Part shown: piece after piece, positions 37,476 through 44,917 of the stretch
Position numbering within the stretch: the stretch's first letter is position 1
Layout: every line of letters starts with the position of its first letter
Assembly: GCA_964405775.1 (NCBI GenBank)
Contig: CAYOPG010000001.1
Span: 10,450-74,449, forward strand
Direction of reading: 5' to 3'
Length of the DNA: 64,000 bases
DNA from: JAAZFF01 sp964405775
GTDB taxonomy: Bacteria > Verrucomicrobiota > Kiritimatiellia > RFP12 > UBA3636
Position numbers and translations under genes: made by a program
The notes under the pieces: model-generated
What the model saw: only the letters and a program-made list of their open reading frames with translations
The model's database searches: none
Told to the model about the DNA's origin: nothing

Positions 37476-38563
37476 ACGAGGCTGCCGACAAGCTTGATGA
37501 ACGAATGAAATCAATGGAGGAGACGAAGGCGTTTTCCGACACTGTACTTTCAAACATCCCGAGCGGCATCATAACTCTGGACGACGAACTCAATGTCACA
37601 ATGTACAACGAGGCGGCGGCATACATGATGGGATTCACCTCCCCAATACCAACTCCAAACCTAAAGACAGCAAGGATTCAAGATCTCGAACTCATAAAAA
37701 TCGTCTACGACACCATGAAGACCAAGTCCCCAGTACGCGGAGAATTCAAGCAAGGTGCCACGGGCAAGAAAGTCATGGACGTTTTCTCGACCACGATGTC
37801 TGACTCTAGTGGCAATACCTCGGGGGTACTCCTGCTCATATCGGACTTGACTACTGTGCGAAGGCTTGAAACTATAAGGCAGGATTTCGTGGGCAACGTG
37901 GCGCACGAGTTGCGTACGCCCGTAACTTCTATAAGCGGCTTCGCGGAGTTGCTTGGCCGCACAACCCACGACGAACACGGGAAAATCACCCGTTACTCAG
38001 CCATAATTCTGCGCCAGGCAAAACACATGGAGACTATAATAAACGACCTCCTATTGCTGGCCAGCCTGGACGACTCCGCCGGTACTGCCATAGAGCAGAA
38101 AACCGTAGTCTCAATCAGACAGACGATAGATAATGCTGTGGAGCTTTGCGGCGAGCGCGTAGGAATGGAACAAGTAAAGCTCACAGTGCACTGTCCGGAC
38201 ACTCTTGAAGCGACGATACATCAGGGACTAATGGAACAGGCAATTGTGAACCTCATTGAAAATGCCGTCAAATACGGTGTAACCCAGAGCAGCGACAAAA
38301 TCGAAATCTCTGCTGCGAAAGCAGACGATGGCACTGTCGAGATCAATGTTACGGATTATGGGAACGGCATACCTGCTGAGCAACAGGAACGCATATTTGA
38401 ACGATTCTACCGCATCGACAAAGGTCGTACGCGTGAGAACGGCGGCACGGGATTGGGTCTCTCCATTGTTAAACACATAATGCGTCTACACGCAGGCACG
38501 GTTTTTGTGGTCAGCAAACGCGAAGTCTCAACAACATTCACGCTCAAGTTTCCCAAGGGATGA
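37430..38563 (+). CDS. PhoR-type sensor histidine kinase lacking its membrane sensor part
   Basis: 377 residues from a GTG at 37430; similarity to a HAMP-like linker extends back in frame to 37379, where a stop at 37376 ends it. Order: HAMP-like end, PAS domain (SNIPSGIITLDDELNV), H-box VAHELRTPVTSI, N-box LIENAVKYG, G1 DYGNGIP, F-box ERFYRID and G2 GGTGLGLSIVKH. The catalytic core is complete. The expected one or two membrane helices at the N-terminus are missing, and no ribosome site precedes the GTG. pstS follows, so a phosphate-sensing kinase is likely. It may be a truncated gene created by the scar upstream. Confidence 0.75.
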   Translation: MLPKTSHLATLATALNEAADKLDERMKSMEETKAFSDTVLSNIPSGIITLDDELNVTMYNEAAAYMMGFTSPIPTPNLKTARIQDLELIKIVYDTMKTKSPVRGEFKQGATGKKVMDVFSTTMSDSSGNTSGVLLLISDLTTVRRLETIRQDFVGNVAHELRTPVTSISGFAELLGRTTHDEHGKITRYSAIILRQAKHMETIINDLLLLASLDDSAGTAIEQKTVVSIRQTIDNAVELCGERVGMEQVKLTVHCPDTLEATIHQGLMEQAIVNLIENAVKYGVTQSSDKIEISAAKADDGTVEINVTDYGNGIPAEQQERIFERFYRIDKGRTRENGGTGLGLSIVKHIMRLHAGTVFVVSKREVSTTFTLKFPKG

Positions 38564-38576
38564 TTGAGTTAGCAGC

Positions 38577-38641
38577 TTTATCACAGCACAGCAAACAGAC
38601 TGGCATTCCTAACAAAAAACTAACGCGATGTTTATCACAGC
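38577..38641. repeat. Direct repeat TTTATCACAGC upstream of pstS
   Basis: Two identical 11-base copies at 38577-38587 and 38631-38641, 54 bases apart start to start, lie in the 153-base gap before pstS. They could be binding sites for a regulator, but they do not match the Pho-box consensus, whose half-sites are spaced 11 bases apart. Confidence 0.45.
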
Positions 38642-38716
38642 CTAGCGTCCGTATTGTTTAATATGCGGCAACCCAGCAAAAGGCGGGCAACAACAAATCA
38701 ACAAAGGGCAAACAAT

Positions 38717-39646
38717 ATGAACAAATCAATCAACAAGACAATACTCACAGCTGCAGCCGCTGCTAGCATAATGCTAAGCGCTGGAGCGGCAGAACAGAAA
38801 CTCACTCTCGACGGCTCCACCACCGTGGGACCGATCGCCAAGGCTTTCGCGGAATACATGATGGGGCAAGACAAGGAAGTCAATATCACGGTCAGCGAAT
38901 CAGGTAGCGGCAACGGCGCAAAAGCGCTTCTAAACGGAACATGCGACATTGCGACTCTCTCCCGCGACCTGAAGAGTTCAGAAAAAGAAGCCATGGAAGC
39001 CAAGGGCGTAACGCCCGTTAAGCACGTGTGCGCACTCGACGCTTTGCCCGTCATCGTCCACCAGTCCAATAAAGTTAAAGGCCTCACTATAGAGCAGATC
39101 CGCGATATATACACTGGCAAGATCACAAACTGGAAGGAAGTCGGCGGATTCGACAAGAAAATCGTCGTCATCAGCCGTGACACGAACAGTGGCACGTACG
39201 AGACCTTCTCGGAAATCGTCGTTGGGAAAGACAACAAGGTTGTTTCCAGCGCGGAATACACGGGAAGCAACGGTGCCGTGCGCCAGCGCGTACAGACAAC
39301 CGAAGGCGCAATTGGATACGTCGGCCTAGGTTTCGCTGACAGCACAATAAAGGTACTCGAAGTCAATGGCGTCAAGCCCTCCGTCGAGACGGTGTTCAGC
39401 AAGAAGTACCCCATCAGCCGCGAACTGTACATGTTCACTAACGGCGAACCAAAAGAAGGTTCACTGGCGGCTCGCTACCTCGCCCTCATCACCTCAGAAG
39501 AAGGCTCGGAAATGGTTGAGGAAATTGGGTATATTTCCATGACTGCCGGCGCCAAGAAGGCGGCAACCGAAGCGACCTGCCCCAAATGCGGCACAAAGTT
39601 CCCTGTTGACTCCAAAGAGACCGCAGAGGTCAAAGAAACCAAATAA
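38717..39646 (+). CDS. pstS: Phosphate ABC transporter substrate-binding protein with CxxC tail
   Basis: 309 residues from ATG 38717 with AAAGGG eight bases upstream. A signal peptide of about 24 residues ends ..LSAGAAE. The phosphate-binding pattern is visible: LDGSTTVGPIAKAF, SGSGNGAKALLNGTCDIA and SRDTNSGTYETF. PstS delivers phosphate to PstCA, which is not in the window. The C-terminus is odd: after the normal end, ATCPKCGTKFPVDSK carries a CPKC pair (C288, C291) like half a zinc ribbon, then a charged tail. A terminator follows, so the gene is monocistronic or last. Confidence 0.93.
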   Translation: MNKSINKTILTAAAAASIMLSAGAAEQKLTLDGSTTVGPIAKAFAEYMMGQDKEVNITVSESGSGNGAKALLNGTCDIATLSRDLKSSEKEAMEAKGVTPVKHVCALDALPVIVHQSNKVKGLTIEQIRDIYTGKITNWKEVGGFDKKIVVISRDTNSGTYETFSEIVVGKDNKVVSSAEYTGSNGAVRQRVQTTEGAIGYVGLGFADSTIKVLEVNGVKPSVETVFSKKYPISRELYMFTNGEPKEGSLAARYLALITSEEGSEMVEEIGYISMTAGAKKAATEATCPKCGTKFPVDSKETAEVKETK

Positions 39647-39676
39647 GCTGGAAAAGCATTAAAGAGTCCAACAAGC

Positions 39677-39709
39677 GGCGGCAGGCGTTAAAACGCCAGC
39701 CGCCTTTTT
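39677..39709 (+). terminator. Rho-independent terminator after pstS
   Basis: GGCGGCAGGCGTT (39677-39689) pairs with AACGCCAGCCGCC (39692-39704) with one A-A mismatch, then five T. Further down, CGCCAATT/AATTGGCG (39767-39795) forms a second inverted repeat without a T-run. Confidence 0.85.
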
Positions 39710-39833
39710 AATTAAGACTTGGATGCGCAGGGAGAGAGATAGCAGGACAGACTCCCCAGCACCTTGCGCCAATTGCCAGCATTATGTAATTGGCGGCTGA
39801 CTCAGCGCAAAGAGGAGTAGCTCAGCCACATGC

Positions 39834-40673
39834 CTAATTCCGAAGTTTTTTCAGGAGAGCTATTTCCTCAGCATACCCATCTAATTCGTTGGGCGTTTCA
39901 AGATAGAACGGGAGATCACGCAACTTGGGATGATTTATAATACGTGCTAGCACTTCGATCCCCAGCGTCCCCTCCCCGATCTTTTCATGACGGTCTTTGT
40001 GCGATGAAGGTGGGTTTTTACTGTCGTTAACATGCATCGCCTTGACCCTGTCCAGACCAACAATTCGATCAAACATATCGAGCACGCCGTCCAGATCTCC
40101 TATTATATCGTAGCCGGCATCGGACATATGGCATGTGTCCATGCACACGCCAATCTTATCCTTCAACTCAACGCCATCGATTATCCTGCGGAGCTCCTCG
40201 AAAGTTCCACCGATCTCCGAGCCCTTGCCAGACATGGTTTCCAGCAGAACAATAGTTTTGTGCTCGGGCTTGAGTATGGCGTTCAACACGCCGCATATCA
40301 GCGTTATGCCGTCGTCCACCCCCTGACCCACATGACTGCCGGGATGGAAGTTGTACATAGCACTTGGAATATGTTGAAGTCGCGCCATATCGTCCGCCAT
40401 CGTCTCCAAGGCGAATTCCCTCACACGCAAATCCTTGGAGCATGGGTTTATTGTGTAAGACGCATGAGCAAGCGGCGGTCCGAATTCATTTTTCTTTGCG
40501 ATGTCGATATACTCTGCCACGTCCGCGGGATCCATGGTTTTCGCAGCACCGCCACGCGGATTACGAGTGAAGTACTGGAACACGTTGGCGCCGATTGAAA
40601 GGGCGTCTCTCGCCATTCCTGAATAGCCGCCAGACGTTGATAAATGACACCCGATATAAAACCTATTATCCAT
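39834..40673 (-). CDS. nfo: Deoxyribonuclease IV (AP endonuclease)
   Basis: 279 residues, TIM-barrel trinuclear-zinc enzyme. Start [20 protein letters not shown], then [11 protein letters not shown] and YNFHPGSH with zinc ligands. [25 protein letters not shown] and [18 protein letters not shown] complete the signature. It nicks DNA 5' to abasic sites. It lies 9 bases after yraN in a minus-strand pair. Confidence 0.96.
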   Translation of the reverse strand: MDNRFYIGCHLSTSGGYSGMARDALSIGANVFQYFTRNPRGGAAKTMDPADVAEYIDIAKKNEFGPPLAHASYTINPCSKDLRVREFALETMADDMARLQHIPSAMYNFHPGSHVGQGVDDGITLICGVLNAILKPEHKTIVLLETMSGKGSEIGGTFEELRRIIDGVELKDKIGVCMDTCHMSDAGYDIIGDLDGVLDMFDRIVGLDRVKAMHVNDSKNPPSSHKDRHEKIGEGTLGIEVLARIINHPKLRDLPFYLETPNELDGYAEEIALLKKLRN

Positions 40674-40682
40674 ATAATCACC

Positions 40683-41183
40683 TCAACTGTTTTTCTTATG
40701 TAAACCGCTGTAAACGTACCTCAGCTCCATGGGGAACACGTTTTTGAAATGTCTGATCACGGGAGGTTCGTGTGAACCCATTTCACCTACGACCTCAATA
40801 AGATCGAATCTAAAGGGCTTTGGAGGAAGCCGTTTCATGTATTTAGCAGCCGCTCTGCAAAGCGCGTGGCGCTTGCGCTTGTCGAGCGCTGCCTTGCCGC
40901 CGCCGAACCAATCAGACCGCCGCGTCTTGACTTCGACAAATACGATCATCTCCACTCCGCCACCAACGTCACAGGCCGCCACCAAATCTATTTCATCGCG
41001 TCTCATCCGAACGCGCTTGCCGAGGATCTTGTAGCCTTCGTTGCGCAGCGTTTCGGCTGCCATCTCTTCTCCCCACTCTCCTGTACGGTGAGTCTCCGGC
41101 AGATCATCTCCGCTTGCCGTGGCAGGGTTCACACCCTTCCACTTTCCACGGAAAGTTTTAAGAAGATCTTCGAGTTTCATCAC
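40683..41183 (-). CDS. yraN: YraN/UPF0102 family putative endonuclease
   Basis: 166 residues. The family core is TGEWGEEMAAETLRNEGYKIL, then RRDEIDLVA with acidic residues, and FVEVKTRRSD, the E-x-K of the PD-(D/E)XK fold. Members may process recombination or repair intermediates; biochemical data are thin. An N-terminal stretch of about 30 residues precedes the usual start. Being next to nfo supports a DNA-repair role. Confidence 0.9.
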   Translation of the reverse strand: MMKLEDLLKTFRGKWKGVNPATASGDDLPETHRTGEWGEEMAAETLRNEGYKILGKRVRMRRDEIDLVAACDVGGGVEMIVFVEVKTRRSDWFGGGKAALDKRKRHALCRAAAKYMKRLPPKPFRFDLIEVVGEMGSHEPPVIRHFKNVFPMELRYVYSGLHKKNS

Positions 41184-41235
41184 CGCTATAAAAAGTCTGA
41201 ACGTAAGAGCCGGGGGCGCTGTTACTCCGGGAATC

Positions 41236-42642
41236 TCACTTGCCGTTGGCGTCTATCCCGTATTTTTTAATCAGCCTTTGCAGGTAGGCGCGTTCAATGT
41301 CAGCCTCGCGAGCAGACTTCGAAATGTTGCCGTCGTTGCGTTTCAAGAGCTTCATTATGTACTTGCGCTCAAACTCATCGACCAGCTCCGCCTTCTCCTC
41401 CTTGAAAGGACGGCTCCCTACGGCGGGTTCATCACTTAGCACACCGGATTGGGGTTGGGATTGCCGCTGCGAAGTCCGCCCTATCCCGCCGGAGTAAAGC
41501 ACTGACGTTAGGTCTATCGGCCGCGAGGGGCTGTAGAACGCTCGGTCGATCAAGTTGCGAAGTTCCCGCACGTTGCCAGGCCATTCGTGGCGGCGAAGCG
41601 ACTCCATAGAAACGTCGAATTCGGCGATTTCTTCCAGCGCGTCCGCTCCGTGCAGATCCGCAACAAACTTCCTCGCCAAGAGCGGAATATCTTCAGTGCG
41701 GTTGCGTAAAGGCGGAAGTTCGATGTTGACGACGGCAAGCCTGTAAAAAAGATCCTCGCGGAAACGCCCTTCCGAAACTTCCAAATCCATGTCTCGGTTT
41801 GTGGCGCAAATTATTCGTACATCGATTTTCTTGACGGTGTTTGTGCCGACGCGGCGGATTTCACGTTTCTCCAGCACGCGCAGAAGTTTGGGCTGGAGCT
41901 CTGGAGCAAGATCCCCGACTTCATCTAGGAACACGGTTCCCCCATTCGCGTGCTCGAAAGCACCGGGGCGATCCGACGCCGCGCCCGTAAAAGCGCCTTT
42001 TACATGGCCGAAGAGTTCGCTTTCAATTAGGTCTTTTGCCAGCGCGGCGCAATCGATGACAACAAATGGCTTGTCTGCTCTCGCACTGTGGCGGTGTATC
42101 TCCTCCGCCATTATTTCTTTGCCGGTCCCCGTCTCTCCGGTTAACATAATAGACGCGTCAGTAGGCGAATAAGTCTCTGCGATGTAGAAAATGCGGCGCA
42201 TGGCGAGACTGCTGCCGACTACGGCACCAAAGCTGTCCGACGGGCTCAACTGCAGCTCACGAGCCTCCTGCAACGGAGAAAACACAAGATTCGTGCTGCC
42301 GAGCTGCAATTCAGCGCCTGGATTAAGATAGGCGTTGGAAATACGAACCCCGTTTACTGCCGTGCCGTTCGTGCTGTTCAGATCCACAATCGTGTAGCCA
42401 TGCTCATCGGCCCTTATTTCACAGTGCCTACGCGAAACTGATGGATCTTCAAGCTGCAGATCAACGTTTTTCCCCGTTCCTATTGAAAACACGTCCTTAT
42501 CAACTGGGAACTTTCTACCACCGAGGGGACCAGTCGTCACCAGCAACTCTGTTTTTCTGACGCGCACCGGCGCGCCTTTACCTTGTGATAGCACCACAAG
42601 CGTCTGCGCCAACGATGATCGGTTTGAAGAAGAAGAAGACAT
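41236..42642 (-). CDS. FHA domain sigma-54-dependent transcriptional activator
   Basis: 468 residues. An N-terminal FHA domain (about residues 45-110, with VSRRHCEI and NSTNGTAVNG) binds phosphothreonine. The AAA+ domain has Walker A GETGTGKE, the sigma-54 contact loop GAFTGA, Walker B GGTVFLDEVGDL and arginine fingers. A Fis-type helix-turn-helix closes the protein (NISKSAREADIERAYLQRLIKKYG). So a kinase, not a response-regulator phosphorelay, probably controls it. Possible targets are unknown; I found no clear -24/-12 promoter in the window. Confidence 0.95.
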   Translation of the reverse strand: MSSSSSNRSSLAQTLVVLSQGKGAPVRVRKTELLVTTGPLGGRKFPVDKDVFSIGTGKNVDLQLEDPSVSRRHCEIRADEHGYTIVDLNSTNGTAVNGVRISNAYLNPGAELQLGSTNLVFSPLQEARELQLSPSDSFGAVVGSSLAMRRIFYIAETYSPTDASIMLTGETGTGKEIMAEEIHRHSARADKPFVVIDCAALAKDLIESELFGHVKGAFTGAASDRPGAFEHANGGTVFLDEVGDLAPELQPKLLRVLEKREIRRVGTNTVKKIDVRIICATNRDMDLEVSEGRFREDLFYRLAVVNIELPPLRNRTEDIPLLARKFVADLHGADALEEIAEFDVSMESLRRHEWPGNVRELRNLIDRAFYSPSRPIDLTSVLYSGGIGRTSQRQSQPQSGVLSDEPAVGSRPFKEEKAELVDEFERKYIMKLLKRNDGNISKSAREADIERAYLQRLIKKYGIDANGK

Positions 42643-42733
42643 GGCGAAAGATTATACCGTTCCTGGCGAATTCACGCAAGGAAGGACTTGGCCATTTAAC
42701 TTGCAAATCACCTTCAAACAGCGTGCTGCCGTT

Positions 42734-43300
42734 CTAGGCTCGCGACATGAACTTGCCTGTTCGGGTGTCGACGCGCACGACCTCGTCACCTTCAATATAC
42801 TCAGGCACTAGGATTCGAAGACCGGTCTCGAGAATAGCGTTCTTCTGGCGCGCCGTCGCACTCGCGGCTTTCATTGCAGGATCGCATTGTGTGATTTTTA
42901 AATTCACAGAAGGCGGCAGCTCTATTGCCAGCACTTTCCCCTCTGAGAGCAACGCGTTGATATTCTCCATACCCTCAACAAGATACGGTCCCTGTTCCTC
43001 AATGTCCTCTTTGAGCAAGACAAACTGTGAAAAGTCTTCCGTATCCATAAAAGTGAACTCGTCTTTGTCTGTGAAGAGAAACTGAACAGGACGCTTTTCA
43101 AAGTCGATGGGCGGATACATTTCATCGCCCTTCACGTTGTGGTCGACCTTGTTCTGAGTTACGAGGTTCCTGAACCTCATGTGGTATATGCTTGCCGCAC
43201 CACGTGCGCTCGGAGTGCTCTTCCGTAATTCCTCCAACATGTGCGGTTCGCCATCTATCGCGACTATGTCGCCCTTCCCCAATTCGCTTGCCTTCGGCAT
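42734..43300 (-). CDS. efpL: Elongation factor P-like protein (EfpL/YeiP type)
   Basis: 188 residues, three-domain EF-P fold. The tip loop reads STPSARGAAS with R33 where EF-P carries a modified lysine or rhamnosylated arginine. Together with MRFRNLVTQNKV and TRQKNAILETGL it follows the E. coli YeiP pattern closely, so I assign EfpL rather than canonical EF-P. These factors relieve ribosome stalling at proline-containing motifs and EfpL needs no known modification of the tip. A canonical efp, if any, lies outside the window. Confidence 0.85.
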   Translation of the reverse strand: MPKASELGKGDIVAIDGEPHMLEELRKSTPSARGAASIYHMRFRNLVTQNKVDHNVKGDEMYPPIDFEKRPVQFLFTDKDEFTFMDTEDFSQFVLLKEDIEEQGPYLVEGMENINALLSEGKVLAIELPPSVNLKITQCDPAMKAASATARQKNAILETGLRILVPEYIEGDEVVRVDTRTGKFMSRA

Positions 43301-43344
43301 AAAAATCCAGTCCCTCGCTTAAAAATGCTTAAATTAAAGCTATC

Positions 43345-43350
43345 ATTATA
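43345..43350 (-). promoter_or_regulatory. Possible -10 box of efpL
   Basis: The minus strand reads TATAAT 45 bases before the efpL ATG. No good -35 hexamer lies at 16-18 bases, so this rests on one element only. Confidence 0.3.
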
Positions 43351-43417
43351 AACCAATTGCTAACGGCGATGGAAGCGCAAAAAAAAACAATTCACCCTTT
43401 CCCGGTATGTCGCAAGA

Positions 43418-44458
43418 CTACAAAAAGCGTTGAAGGGCAAGCTCGGCGATGTTTATCCTAACCTCCTGTGCCTTGTCGTGGTCGCCTGTGCTGCGGTATG
43501 TTAAGACGATCACATATAGTTGCTTCTCAGGGTCAATCCAAACGGTGTTTCCAGTCCATCCGGTGTGGCTAAGAGTGCGGCTGGAAAGCGAGGGGGCATT
43601 GTATCTGGAGTCCACACGCCATCCGAAAGCGACTGGCGAACGCATGTCAGGACGCGTTCCGAGAAAATCAACAACGTCCTCCGATAGGATGCGCCTTCCA
43701 TCATATTCGCCTCTTGCCAGCATCATTCGGCAGAAAACAGTTATGTCAGCGGCTGTCGAAAAAAGCCCGGCATTCCCTACAGGATGCAGAGCGTTACGTG
43801 CGGGAGGATCGCTGGCAATACCGAATGTGTCATACTCGGAGTAACGTATCACTCGCGAAGGATCGGGATTTGGAAGCGGCGCCCAGCGCGAGTCTGTCAT
43901 TCCAAGAGGGCTGAAAATGTTTTCGACGCAAATCGAGTTCAGATCCGAGCCTAGAATCCGCTCGGCGATGATCCCAAGCAGGATGTAGTTGCCGCAAGAG
44001 TATTCGTACATTTCGCCAACAGGCCGAATGGGACCGAAATCAAGTATGCGCTCGACAACCTCTCCGACAACGTCGTATGGTTTCTGGTTTGGGAAGCCGG
44101 AGATATGGCGAGAGAGGTCGCGGATGGTAACAGGCTCCCTCAGCTTCCCCCTGTAATCAGGAAGATATTTTGTAAACGGGGCGTCAGGATCCAGAAGGCC
44201 GCGCCCCATGCACTGCGCTAGGACCGTGGTAGTACCAACGACTTTTGTTACGCTTGCCAAATCGAAAATGGCGTTAGCGGGCATCCTCACGGTATGTACG
44301 GCATCTATCCATCCGAAAGGTTTTATAAAGCTCGTCCCTTCGGACGTACCGACTGCCAGCACACCTCCGGCGTTCCATCCCTCCATGACAGTCCGATCCA
44401 AGTATTCATCAAGCGCGCTCTTTCCACCACGATTCTCGAGTTCAATAGTTCCCGACAT
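43418..44458 (-). CDS. Serine hydrolase of the class C beta-lactamase / DD-peptidase fold
   Basis: 346 residues from ATG 44458, which has AGGGGGG six bases upstream. The catalytic S-x-x-K is S69-V-T-K72, YSCGNY supplies the tyrosine motif and SHTGWTGN the third HTG motif. There is no signal peptide, so it is probably cytosolic, an esterase or amidase rather than a secreted beta-lactamase. Substrate unknown. It is isolated on the minus strand from its neighbours by gaps of about 120-130 bases. Confidence 0.88.
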   Translation of the reverse strand: MSGTIELENRGGKSALDEYLDRTVMEGWNAGGVLAVGTSEGTSFIKPFGWIDAVHTVRMPANAIFDLASVTKVVGTTTVLAQCMGRGLLDPDAPFTKYLPDYRGKLREPVTIRDLSRHISGFPNQKPYDVVGEVVERILDFGPIRPVGEMYEYSCGNYILLGIIAERILGSDLNSICVENIFSPLGMTDSRWAPLPNPDPSRVIRYSEYDTFGIASDPPARNALHPVGNAGLFSTAADITVFCRMMLARGEYDGRRILSEDVVDFLGTRPDMRSPVAFGWRVDSRYNAPSLSSRTLSHTGWTGNTVWIDPEKQLYVIVLTYRSTGDHDKAQEVRINIAELALQRFL

Positions 44459-44590
44459 ACAATCCCCCCTGTTATAAAATTTTAACTTTGAGCATAGATG
44501 ATAAGCTAATAACACCCTCTGGGGAAGTACAAATAATTGGGATATCCCACTGGGAATTCAGAAACAAACCACTGAACATTCAGACGCATA

Positions 44591-44917
44591 CTATCGCATA
44601 GAAAAATAAGCAACAGAAGCACGGCCATCAACTAAAAGCTCCACACCCCATTTTATTGAAAAGAGCGTGCCTTCGTAGGTATAAGGTTTACCCGGTAATT
44701 GGAACTCAAACCGTTCTTCATCTTCGGTGCTTGTGGAAGGTATCTCTCGTGAATCGGCGACATAAGCATCGTCGACCCCACCACCGACCACCTGCCAGAA
44801 AAGCCGGATTTCAACTTCACGCGGCGGCTCGACTCTTTTCCAAGCGACTCGACCAGACACACTGCCACCTGGTGCGCATGTGGCACTGTCTAAAACCACT
44901 TCGTACACTGTGTTCAT
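44591..44917 (-). CDS. Small arrestin-fold-like protein of unknown function
   Basis: 108 residues, no signal peptide or membrane helix, mostly beta-strand by appearance. ACAPGGSVSGRVAWKR, EIRLFWQVVG and FSIKWGVELLVDG recall the paired beta-sandwich of arrestin or Spo0M-like proteins. The upstream DUF3592 protein ends in a domain with a similar layout (HASIQWRLKVVG). Its ATG overlaps the upstream stop by 4 bases and has its own AAAGGAG, so the two are made together. No family assigned. Confidence 0.65.
   Translation of the reverse strand: MNTVYEVVLDSATCAPGGSVSGRVAWKRVEPPREVEIRLFWQVVGGGVDDAYVADSREIPSTSTEDEERFEFQLPGKPYTYEGTLFSIKWGVELLVDGRASVAYFSMR

Noticed and set aside
38577..38716. Pho box before pstS
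   Set aside because: No CTGTCAT-like half-sites at 11-base spacing; only the unrelated TTTATCACAGC repeat is present.
42734..43300. Canonical elongation factor P
   Set aside because: Tip loop PSARGAA and the rest of the pattern match YeiP/EfpL rather than the PGKGQA loop of EF-P.
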